Origin: Molossus alvarezi
Lineage: Eukaryota; Chordata; Mammalia; Chiroptera; Molossidae
Direction of reading: 5' to 3'
DNA: 64,000 nucleotides
Assembly (NCBI GenBank): GCA_037176705.1
Contig: CM073887.1
Location: 44,392,001 to 44,456,000 of the forward strand
In this document: one piece after another, positions 43,946 through 52,764 of the stretch
Numbering within the stretch: the stretch's first letter is position 1
How the letters are laid out: each line of letters begins with the position of its first letter
The notes under the pieces: generated by a model
Database searches by the model: none
Told to the model about the DNA's origin: nothing
The model's input: only the letters and a program-made list of their open reading frames with translations
Position numbers and translations under genes: made by a program

Positions 43946-44502
43946 AATTTATTTTATTTTTTTATTATTATTTTCTTTTGCTATTACCCAGATTATTTAT
44001 TTTTATCTGTATTTGAGAAAACAGATTAGTCTCATAACTAATAAACTAAGGACCACAAATAGATAATAAAAATAACCATATTCTTTCAATGATTGTTGAT
44101 CACCATGGTGAAATTTGATCATTCATTCACTCAATAAACACTGTGCTAGGCCCACAAGGGAAAGAATAATGGTAATGTCTTTGAAGTTCTCTGTCTGGTT
44201 AGGGAATACACATGCGATGGATAATTACACAGCTGAGCCAGAGTTATTACTTGTAAACAACAGAAACAAGTTCATTTAAATGGAAAAATAATTTAAAAAA
44301 TTATATTGGAATGGGTTCTGATTTGGGGTAAAATGGAGTAAACATACTGTGTCTCTCCCATTGAATGTAACTAAAATCCTTGAGCAGGGTGCATATAGCA
44401 TCTGAGCATTCTAAAAGGTAAATAGTAGCAGGTGGATTGGGAAGGAAACCTGACTTCAAAGTATGAAAATTCTAGTTTTGAGTTTCCTGGGATTTTTGTT
44501 TA
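43946..44502. other. Intron 2, nothing recognised
   Basis: AT-rich sequence without repeat landmarks. Confidence 0.45.
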
Positions 44503-44519
44503 TTTTTAACCAAAATTTA

Positions 44520-44766
44520 TTTGTTTGTTTGTTTTTTTTATCCTCACCCGAGGATATTTTTCCATTTTTTGTACAGATAGAGTGGGAGGGAGAGAGAGGA
44601 AGAGAGAGAGAGAGAAACATCGACGTGAAGGGACACATCGAGTGGCTGCCACTCGCACGACCAACCAGGGCCGGGGACAAACTGCAACCGAAGTACGTGC
44701 CCCTAGCGGGAACCGAACCCGGGTCTCTCCGGACCGCAGGCCAACGCTCTAACCGCTGAGCCAAAC
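44520..44766 (-). mobile_element. Ves SINE, class A, lacking the outermost head bases
   Basis: Ends 'gctgagccaaa' without the usual 'ccggccagggc'. TSD 'tttttaaccaaaattta' (44503-44519) against 'tttttaaaccaaaattta' (from 44768) shows that the loss happened at integration. Confidence 0.9.
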
Positions 44767-44861
44767 TTTTTAAACCAAAATTTAAAATATTTGCTCTGCA
44801 ATAGCCATTTAGGATGAAATGATAAGCTACTGACTGGGGGGAAATTCTTGTAAACATTTTC

Positions 44862-45096
44862 TTTTTTTTTAAACTAGAAACTCCTACGAAAGAGTTTTTT
44901 TTCCCTCTTTACTGATTTTAAAGAGAGAGGGAGTGAGAGAGAGAAACATCAGTGAGAGAGAACATCAATCGGCCGCCTCCTGCATGCCCCCCACTGGGGA
45001 ATGAACAACAAGGGCATGTGCCCTGACCAGGAACAGAACCGGCAACTTCCTGGTGCATGGGTTCGATGCCCAACCACTGAGCCACACCAGCCGGGC
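44862..45096 (-). mobile_element. Ves SINE, class B, carrying extra 3' sequence
   Basis: Exact TSD 'tgtaaacattttc' (44849-44861 and 45097-45109). Between the outer T run and the SINE's own T run lies a non-SINE segment of about 25 nt (44873-44896). Confidence 0.85.
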
Positions 45097-45134
45097 TGTA
45101 AACATTTTCAAGAAAGGACTTGTTGGTTGAGCGC

Positions 45135-45344
45135 TGTCCATTGATTTTTAAATAGAGAGGAAGGGAGGGAGAGAGAGAGAGAGAGAAACATCGACATGAG
45201 AGAGAGACATTGATCAGTTGCCTCCTGTACAACCCCAACCAGGGCCTGGGATCGAACCTGCAACCCAGTACTGACCAGAATTGAACCTGTGACATTTTGT
45301 TCCACAGGCTGATGCTCTAACCACTGAGCAAAACTGGCCAGGGC
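45135..45344 (-). mobile_element. Ves SINE, class A, without its 3' terminus
   Basis: Begins at 'ccattgatttttaaatagag', lacking the 'aatcctcacccgagg' end. Head 'gcaaaactggccagggc'. No convincing TSD. Confidence 0.82.
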
Positions 45345-46905
45345 TTGGCTTGTTTTTAAGCTTTGTTGGGTTAGGTCCAGAGTAGCTTTTGTACTAGAGT
45401 GAGTTTAGCCCTACACCTAACTTGTAGCCTTTCTGGGCTCTATCAAATGTGCCCTATTGTTCAAGATCTTTCCACCATCGTTGGTTGTAACTCTTGTCCC
45501 TGTATGAGCTCTGGAAATGGCTCATTGTACACCTTCTTTTCCAGTAGTAGTTCTTTCCCAGATAGTTTATATGGCCTCTTAGAGTCTCACCTTCTGCGTG
45601 TGCAATTTAGTATTCAGTCAGAGACAGGAGATCCCATGCAGATTCCTGAGTTCTCTCTCTGGATTTCTTCTCTCTGGCCAGCAAATTCCAGGTGACTCGG
45701 CTTCTCAGATATCCCACCTCTACCTTTGGAGAGGTGGGAAGAGGTGATATTGTGGAGAGCCTTTCTTGCTTAAGGAGTTTGAATTTTATCTTGTAGGGAA
45801 TAGGGAGCCAATGAAGGGTTTTAGGCAGAATTATGAGCTGATCAGATATGTGGATTAGATACATACTAGTGAGTGAAGAATTGTAGAGAAGATTCTGGAG
45901 GCAGCTAGCACACAGTTAGGAAGCTATGTGGTGGATAGACCTAGAGGGAGATGAAACAAGACATCGCTATGTCTGCTACCTAACCATATGGCTCACTCCG
46001 TTACTTCCCATAGGCCTCTGTGCGAACGCCATTCTGTGAAGCTGTTTCTGGCCACGCTGTTTAAAATGTCAGCCCCAGCTCCCCTCCACATTCCTCTTTC
46101 CTGTTTTATTTTTTCCCATAGCACGATTACATATTTATTCATTTATTCTATTGTAATAGAATTTAAAATCTTATAGGGCTAGGGTTTTTATTCAACTGAT
46201 TTGTTCAACAGTGTCTCCAATACCGAGATTAGCGTCTGGTTTATAGTAGATACTCAGTAAATATTGCAGAATGAAAGAGTGAATGGGTTTGAGAAACATT
46301 TCAAAGATGAAAACCATATTCCAGGAAAGCGATACACACAGTATTCTTCAATTAGTTAATTAAGCAGTTTATACCCTTCTAAGTAATGAAATATTTAAAT
46401 GGAGAATATTTGGAAATTGAGTTCCCATGCAGGGAAGCTAAGGAAATTTTTGCTAGGCAATGGATTTGGGGAATAATTATAGTAATGAGCCAGAAATTTC
46501 AGTTTTTGTCAACCTGCTAGCTGATGTAAACCCCAAGTTAACATTGCATCATGGATCAAAATCACAATAATGATATCTAACATTTATTGAGTATACATGA
46601 ATATATGTACACCAGGCATTTTAAGTATGCCCCCCCCCCCGAAGTTCCTGGGCTTTCCAACTAAGTCTGAGTTCTAGATACATGAATATCTTTACAATAT
46701 GCTTATTGTAAAGACAAGGGCTGCTGATTCTGATGACATTATTGCTACAAGTGACATTTGAGTTTGGGATTCCTGGTTTAGGATTTGATAGCCAGGATTA
46801 TGTTTTAGGGTGTTAAAGGGGGTTGCACCATTTAATTGGGTAGGCAGACTCCATAGTGTGGTCCTGATATGATTGTGATGGGCCTCCATTTTAGATTCTT
46901 GGGAT
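45345..46905. other. Intron 2, nothing recognised
   Basis: Long stretch without mobile elements; a C10 run at about 46631-46640. Frames at 45399-45695 and 45607-45864 have no recognised domains. Confidence 0.5.
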
Positions 46906-46927
46906 TGAATTGGGAAACCGTCTCTTT

Positions 46928-47228
46928 TTAAAAATGTTATTAATTTATTTTTGTTACAGGTGCTGTTCCTTTTTTTCTCCATTGACACCCTCCTCCCCTT
47001 CCCCCCACCCCATACCTGGCTTTGTTGTCCCTGTCCATCGGTTATGCATACATGCATATAAGTTCCGTGGTTTATCTCATCCTTCCCCCCACCACCCCCT
47101 CTGCTGAGGGTTGTCAGTCTGTACCCTACTTCCACATCTCTGGGTCTACCCAATTCCTCAGACTGTTATGTTCATTATATTCCACAGATAAGTGAGATCA
47201 TGTGATATTTGTCTTTCTCTGCTTGGCT
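46928..47228 (-). mobile_element. 5'-truncated L1, 3' UTR only
   Basis: Exact 17-nt TSD 'tgggaaaccgtctcttt' (46911-46927 and 47229-47245). Contains 'tttatttttgttacaggtgc', a C-rich block and 'tatgcatacatgcatataag'. The 153-residue minus frame at 46692-47153 is an accident of this G-rich UTR. Confidence 0.93.
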
Positions 47229-47245
47229 TGGGAAACCGTCTCTTT

Positions 47246-48790
47246 ATTGGTGTGAATTTGTGAGTCTCTGATTTCTTTGAGTATGAAGAAAATCCTGTTC
47301 TATTTTCTTAATAGTAGGAATTTAAAACTCGGCTGCCTGCCTGGCAGGTCCATATGGAAGATAGCAGTGTGAGTGTGTGGGAATTTAGGCCTGGTGTTTC
47401 CAGATCTTCGGGCTTTTGAAGAGAAATCTAATGCTGAAATCTTCTGGTTTTCTACTTTTGGTCAGTACTGTGAGGACTAAACAGAAAAATACACCTGTGG
47501 GCTCTACTGGGCCTGTGGACCTTGAGGGTGTGACCTCTGGTTTGGAGACTGAAGTGTATGTAGAAAGCGTGAGGGCATGAGAGAGTTAATTTCATGTTTA
47601 GTAAAAACCTTTTCCAGATAACTCCAACTCAATCAAGGAGAAATCCAATCACGTTACTACAGTCAAGAAAACTGGAGGAATATGGATTGATAAAATTTGA
47701 AACTTCAGATAACTACAAACACTGAGAGAAGTAAAAATTATAAGAGCTTTCTTTGCCTGGAGCCTAACAGTATTCAATAATCTATCCTACTCTGTGTATA
47801 CCTTGAAGTTATTTTAACATGTAATTATTGAAATGAATGTGTATTACTTTGTTAACATAGGATGTGAAATATATTTTATTTAAAACCCCCCACAAATGCA
47901 TCAATATTGGTTTAATTCTTTGACCAGATTTACATTTTCTTATAAATGAAAGTGGACAGTGAATTAAAACTTACTCTGCTTGTGTGTTTGATTGAGTTAA
48001 TATGAATGTATTGTTTGAATTATGTTATCCCAGTATATGGTAATTTGATATTATGGAATTTATAAACCAGGGTTTTCATATTTCCAAAGTTTTGTGATTG
48101 TGAAATATGCCAGTTTGTGGTTCAGTGGCCATGTCCTTTGGAAGTCCCTCTATTCTCAACCAGTTGTGGTTTGTATGGGTGGAAGTTTCTAATAGAAGAG
48201 AATTGTCAAGCTGTCTTTTCTGTTGCTTTAAAGAAGTTTCTCCAAGGACTATGTATCAGAGGTAGTGACTGGAATGGCCTTCCATTTTTTTAGTCCCCTC
48301 TTCCTTCACCTTCTGGCATACTCAGCACTCACTTCTGATCTTGCATTCTGTGGATGCACTTTCTGTCTTCATGTCATTTCATTTATATTTATCTCCTAGC
48401 TTCATTGAAGGTGGAATTTGTTTTTGTTTCTTATTTGCCTTATTGTTTTGGGGATGATTTTAGAGGGCAGGGATGTGGTGGCAATGTTTTTATTATATCA
48501 GGAACACTGTAATTGAGAATAACATAAGGGACCTAATTTAGATTAGATGTTTAAGGAAGATACATGTAGGGAAATAATAATTAAGCTGTGAAATGACAAA
48601 TGAATGGGAGTTAGCCTCAAGATTTCAGGGCAGGAAGAAAATCATATATGTGGGCCCTGAGACTAGGAAACTGGGTACACTGGACCAATTAATTAGAAAG
48701 GAAGAAAATGAAAGATGATACAAGATATGGTTGAGATAGAGGCAGAGGCCAGGTCACCTAGAGAGCTTAAAAAGTATTTGCTGAATAAGC
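47246..48790. other. Intron 2, nothing recognised
   Basis: About 1.5 kb without recognised repeats. Confidence 0.5.
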
Positions 48791-48806
48791 AAAAAGCCTT
48801 GTGCTG

Positions 48807-49049
48807 ACCCTGGCCGGTTTGGATCAGCAGTTGGAGCGTTGGCCTGTGGACCAGAGAGTCTTGGGTTCGGTTCCCGCTAAGGGCACGTGCCTTGGTTGCA
48901 GTTTGTCCCAGGCCCTGGTTGGGGTCATGTGGGTGGCAGCCACTCAATGAGTCTCTCTCACATCGATGTTTTTCTCTCTTTCCCCCTCTCTCCCTCCTGC
49001 TCTAGTTGAAGATAAATGCAAAAATGTCCTCAGGTGAGGATAAAAAAAA
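48807..49049 (+). mobile_element. Ves SINE, class A
   Basis: TSD 'aaaaagccttgtgctg' (48791-48806) against 'aaaaagcctcgtgctg' (from 49048). The head begins 'accctggccggtttggatca'. Confidence 0.92.
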
Positions 49050-49252
49050 AAAGCCTCGTGCTGGTAAATGCAGAAAGACACACTCTGTCCTTTAGAAGCT
49101 TATAGTCTAGCTGAGGAGATGACTCACACATTAAAACGTTTATATCATGTGACAAAATGATAGGTAATACCTAGCAGTAGAGATCGTTTTGACTTATAGG
49201 AATTGGGGAAGAAACACTCACTTTTGATTAGGGTCTTGTGGAAAGATCCTTT

Positions 49253-49266
49253 TCTTTTAAATTCTT
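49253..49266. repeat. TSD (left) of the second HAL1-like element
   Basis: 14 nt 'tcttttaaattctt', repeated exactly at 51517-51530. Confidence 0.9.
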
Positions 49267-49276
49267 TTTTTTTTTT

Positions 49277-49299
49277 AATGAGTAACATGGGAGGTCCCA
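49277..49299 (-). other. Candidate 3'-transduced segment of HAL1-like element 2
   Basis: 23 nt containing 'atgggaggtcccat' between two A-rich tails (complement T12 at 49265-49276, A/T-rich 49300-49330). Copy 1 has nothing at this place. Confidence 0.6.
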
Positions 49300-49399
49300 T
49301 TTATTTATTTATTTTTTATTTTTATTTTTTTCAAATCTTTATTGTTGGATGTAAAATGTATTACAGATGTTCCACATTTTTCCCCCATTGACCCCCTCC

Positions 49400-49600
49400 T
49401 ACCCCCTCCCGCCCCCCTCCCACCTTTTCCCACACTATTGTCTGTGTCCATTGGTTATGCATATAAGTTCTTTGGTTTATTTCTTCCCACCCCCCCAACC
49501 CCTTTCCATTTGAGGTTTGTCTGTCTAGCAATGAATTCGTGCTTCTTAATCCCTTCACCTTTTTCACCCATTCCCCCAACCCCCCTCCCAACTGGCAACC
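49400..49600 (-). promoter_or_regulatory. G-rich tracts in the 3' UTR of HAL1-like element 2
   Basis: On the minus strand, runs such as 'gggaggggggttggggg' (complement near 49572-49590) and 'ggtgggaggggggcgggagg' (near 49401-49425) fit a G-quadruplex pattern. Such tracts are a known feature of mammalian L1 3' UTRs. Copy 1 keeps the first, with 'gggaggggggttggggg' near 17959-17975. Confidence 0.6.
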
Positions 49601-49685
49601 AACAAAATGTTCTCTGTATCTATGAGAATGTTTCTGTTCTTCCTGTTCATTTTGTTTGTAGATTCCATTGTTGATAGATATGTAT

Positions 49686-50606
49686 TCATTGCCATTTTGT
49701 TTGTTCATACATTTTATCTTTTTCTTCAAAAAGACCCTTCATCATTTCATATAATAACGGTTTGGTAGTGATGAACTCCTTTAACTTTTTCTTATCTGGG
49801 AAAGTTTTTATATGTCCATCGATTCTAAATGACAGCTTTGCAGGATAGAGTAATTTTGGTTGTAGGTTCTTGGTTTTCATCACTCTGAATATTTCTTGCC
49901 ACTCCCTTCTGGCCTGCAAACTTTCTTTTGAGAAATCAGCTGACAGCCTTATGGGAACTCCCTTGTAGGTTACTAGCTGCCTTTCTCTTGCTGCTTTTAA
50001 GATTCTCTCTTTGTCTTGAACCTTTTGCATTTTGATGATGATGTGTCTTGGTGTGGGCCTCTTGGGGTTCATCTTGTTTGGGACTCTCTGTGCTTCCTGG
50101 ACGTGTATGTCTGTTTCCTTCACCAAGTTAGGAAAGTTTTCTGCCATTATTGTTTCAAACAGGTTTTCGATTTCTTGATCTCTCTCTTCTCCTTCCGGCA
50201 CCCCCAAGATGCGAATGTTGGCACGCTTGAAGTTGTCCCAGAGGCTCCTTACACTATCCTCATTTTTTTGGATTCTTTCTTCTTTTTGCTGTTCTGATTT
50301 GGAATATAAGGAAGCAAAAAATCCCCAATCGATGGTTTGCTCCTTGGATCTACATACTCTATTATTGAAGCTGTGTAAATTATTCTTTATTTCAGTTAAT
50401 GCCTCCTTCAATTCTAACTGTGTATCCATGATTTCTAACTGGTCCTTTTTTATGCTCTTGAGGCCCTCGCTAAGTTCATTGAGCATCCTTATAAGCAGTA
50501 TTTTGAACTCAGTATCTGTTAGGTTGCTTATCTCCTTTTTGCTTAGTTCTTTTATTGGGGTTTTGTTCTGTTCTTTCATTTGGGACCTGTTTCTTTGTAT
50601 CCTCAT
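49686..50606 (-). CDS. Intact L1-type ORF1 protein (306 aa) of HAL1-like element 2
   Basis: Open from ATG (50606) to stop (49686), close to the usual length for mammalian L1 ORF1p. Domains: basic N-terminus (about 1-30), coiled coil (about 35-125), RNA-recognition domain (about 126-230; S-L-W-D-N-F-K-R, G-V-P-E-G-E-E, N-K-M-N-P-K-R), C-terminal domain (about 231-300; A-D-F-S-K-E-S, L-L-Y-P-A-K-L). ORF1p binds and packages L1 RNA as a trimer. Residues about 94-104 (W-G-F-F-A-S-L-Y-S-K-S) do not match copy 1, because 35 nt are inverted there without breaking the frame. One coiled-coil heptad present in copy 1 is missing. Whether it is expressed cannot be judged. Confidence 0.9.
   Translation of the reverse strand: MRIQRNRSQMKEQNKTPIKELSKKEISNLTDTEFKILLIRMLNELSEGLKSIKKDQLEIMDTQLELKEALTEIKNNLHSFNNRVCRSKEQTIDWGFFASLYSKSEQQKEERIQKNEDSVRSLWDNFKRANIRILGVPEGEERDQEIENLFETIMAENFPNLVKETDIHVQEAQRVPNKMNPKRPTPRHIIIKMQKVQDKERILKAARERQLVTYKGVPIRLSADFSKESLQARREWQEIFRVMKTKNLQPKLLYPAKLSFRIDGHIKTFPDKKKLKEFITTKPLLYEMMKGLFEEKDKMYEQTKWQ
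50296..50330 (-). other. 35-nt microinversion inside ORF1
   Basis: This segment equals the reverse complement of the corresponding 18680-18714 of copy 1 at 33 of 35 positions. Both ends carry the short inverted words gatt and aatc. The flanks on both sides align directly with copy 1. Confidence 0.92.
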
Positions 50607-51516
50607 TTTGGCTGCCTCCCTGTGTTTGTTTCTGTGTATTACTTAATGAGAGGTATGGGGCTAGCTGAGACCAGATGCTGCTCGTTTGAAAGAATTTAGG
50701 AAAAACCTGAAGCAGGATCCAGGACAGGCCAATCCTATGGTTAAGCAAGTGGCAACAGCTTGGGGGGGCTTGAAAGTTGTATGGGGCGGGGCGGGGCCTC
50801 AGGGAGTCAGCAGGGCGGGGCTACCAGTGTGAGCCAGGTTGCTGGAGTCCCAGATATGGTGACTGTCTGCCGCCCCAGGGAAGGGCTCACCAAAGAAACA
50901 AAGGCCTCTTACAGCACGTCTGTCCTGGAGAAAGCCCCCTCTCCAGTCCTTGCTCCAGTGCCAAACAGCTCAGTTCTTCCCTGTATGTCTCTGGTGCCCC
51001 TCGAGCTGCCTCCCCTCCAAGCTTAGAGGGAGAGAGTCCGATGAGTCTGTGCGCGGGCCCTTTAGGGAGCTGCCTGGGGCTCCAGCCAGGTCAGCTTCCC
51101 TGAGCCTCAGTTTCCGCTGGTTTTTCCAGCCAGAAGTGATGGGGACTTCTCTTCCTGGCACTGGAACCCTGAGTGGGGCACCTGGTGTGGGACGGGGACT
51201 CCTCAGTCCTCAGGAAGGACCTTCCCAGCCGCGGGAGCCTCCTGATTTTTATCCGCCACACTTGGGTGTGGGACCAGCCCGTCTCGCTGCCGCGCTGCCG
51301 CCGCCGCTGCCACCCCCGCCACTCCTCGGGCTGCCGCCCCTCCTACCAGTCTGGATGTAGCTGCTTTTTTTAAATTCCGTAGTTGTAGGACTTCCATTCA
51401 GCTTGATTTCAGGCGGTTTTGAATGACGGTTGTTCTGTAGTTTAGTTGTAACTTTGATGTGGTTGTGGGAGGACGTGATACCGCGTTTACCTACGCCGCC
51501 ATCTTGACCGGAAGTC
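50607..51516 (-). promoter_or_regulatory. 5' UTR / internal promoter region of HAL1-like element 2
   Basis: GC-rich. It holds a CpG-dense block at about 51283-51347 and G/C-box-like repeats 'ggggcggggcggggc' near 50780, both absent or shorter in copy 1. Copy 2 thus carries two GC-rich additions. Confidence 0.72.
51495..51506 (-). promoter_or_regulatory. YY1-like site at the 5' end of HAL1-like element 2
   Basis: 'gccgccatcttg' on the + strand (caagatggcggc on the element strand), within about 25 nt of the element's 5' end. Human L1 has a YY1 site of the same sequence type near its start, where it sets the transcription start. Confidence 0.7.
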
Positions 51517-51530
51517 TCTTTTAAATTCTT

Positions 51531-51753
51531 ACCTGAGGATATTTTTTTAAATATCTTCAGATAGAGGGGTAGAGAGAGAGAGAGAAAGAAACATTGATGC
51601 GAGAGAGCTATATCTATTGGCTGCCTCCCGCACGACCCCAACCAGGACTGGGGACAAACCACAAGCGAGGTATATGTCCTTGGCTGGAATCAAACCCACA
51701 ACTCTTTGGTCTGCAGGCTGACACTCCAACCACTGAGCCAAACCGGCCAGGGC
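51531..51753 (-). mobile_element. Ves SINE, class A
   Basis: 'acctgaggatatttttttaa' to 'gccaaaccggccagggc'. Its original T-rich tail is the target of the HAL1-like insertion at its left edge. Confidence 0.85.
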
Positions 51754-52028
51754 TGTGGAAGGATTCTTGAGGGAGAATGAATTTGATCTGAGTTTTTCTC
51801 ACATGAGTAGGACTTAAATAGTTGTTAGTGAGAGTGGAATTATCTGAGTGTATGCCTGTGGAATACAAGAAGTTAACTAGGTTGCTGGAGAGGAGGAGTC
51901 TTCTATGGGTGTGATGTGGAGTATGATGCTTGAACTGTAGCTTGATTCACCTCTGTACCAGTGATCTGCAATAGAAATGTTGAAATATGACTTGTTGACT
52001 GCTTAATGTTAGTTTTCTTGTTGTAAAT
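51754..52028. other. Intron 2, nothing recognised
   Basis: Short unique stretch. Confidence 0.4.
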
Positions 52029-52038
52029 AAAAAGTTAT

Positions 52039-52217
52039 GCCCTGGCCGGTTTGGCTCAGCGGTTAGAGCATCGACCTGCGGTCCAGAGAGACCTAGGTTC
52101 TGTTCCCGCTAAGGGCATGTACCTCGGTTGCAGGTTGTCCCCAGCCCTGGTTGGGTTTTGTGGGTGGCAGCCACTTGATGTGTCCCTTTCACATCGATGT
52201 CTCTGTCTCTGTCTCTG

Positions 52218-52251
<34 letters not shown>

Positions 52252-52311
52252 CCTCCCACTCTATCTGAACAAAAAATGAAAAAATGTCCTAGGATGAGGA
52301 TAAAAAGAAAA
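52039..52311 (+). mobile_element. Ves SINE, class A, with a (GTCTCT)n expansion
   Basis: Head gccctggccggtttggctca. The CT-rich middle holds eight or so 'gtctct' units (52197-52240). TSD 'aaaaagttat' (52029-52038 and about 52312). Confidence 0.92.
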
Positions 52312-52411
52312 AAAAAGTTATACAAGTATTCCAGTATAATGTCTCATTCATTCTGCATCCTCATTAGATGTTTTTCTGTTCTCTCTTTAGATAACTGTAC
52401 TGATGGGTGCT

Positions 52412-52412
52412 G

Positions 52413-52439
<27 letters not shown>
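52412..52439. repeat. Poly(T) run
   Basis: About 28 consecutive T between 'gggtgctg' and 'aacacagtgc' with no SINE or L1 body attached on either side. Confidence 0.85.
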
Positions 52440-52443
<4 letters not shown>

Positions 52444-52482
52444 CAGTGCTAATTATTCTAATATTAAAGAGATATCCCTCTT

Positions 52483-52748
52483 GTTTTTTTTGCTAATCCT
52501 CATCTGAGGGTATTTTTTCCACTGATTTTTACAGAGAATGGAAAGGAGTGTGGGGGTATGGGAGGAGGCGGGGAGAGGGAGAGAAACATTGATGTGAGAG
52601 AGCACATCAGTTGTTTGCCTCCTGCATGTGCCCTGATCGGGGCTGGGGATCGAACCTGCAACCCAGATGCATGCCCTTGGCCTGGAATCAAACCTGAGAC
52701 CCTTTGGTATGTGGGCCTATGCTCTAATTGAGCAACACCAGCCAGAGT
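52483..52748 (-). mobile_element. Ves SINE, class A
   Basis: TSD 'gagatatccctctt' before, 'gagatctccctctt' after. Tail 'ctaatcctcatctgagggta', eroded head 'gagcaacaccagccaga'. Confidence 0.88.
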
Positions 52749-52764
52749 GAGATCTCCCTCTTTT

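Larger units (their letters stand above)
49267..51516 (-). mobile_element. HAL1-like element 2: complete, with an intact ORF1
   Basis: 2,250 nt between exact TSDs. Minus-strand order: 5' end 'gacttccggtcaagatggcg', GC-rich 5' UTR (51516-50607), ORF1 (50606-49686), G-rich 3' UTR of about 350 nt ending 'caataaagatttg', an A-rich tail, 23 nt of other sequence (49277-49299) and a second poly(A). As in copy 1 there is no ORF2. The right TSD lies in the tail of a Ves SINE (51531-51753), so it inserted after that SINE. Confidence 0.9.

Noticed and set aside
46692..47153. 153-residue minus-strand frame
   Set aside because: It starts in unique intron and crosses the G-rich L1 3' UTR at 46928-47228; no domain and no promoter or splice support.
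50950..51360. 136-residue proline-rich + strand frame
   Set aside because: It is the complement of the GC-rich 5' UTR of the HAL1-like element; a similar-looking frame in copy 1 is not conserved.
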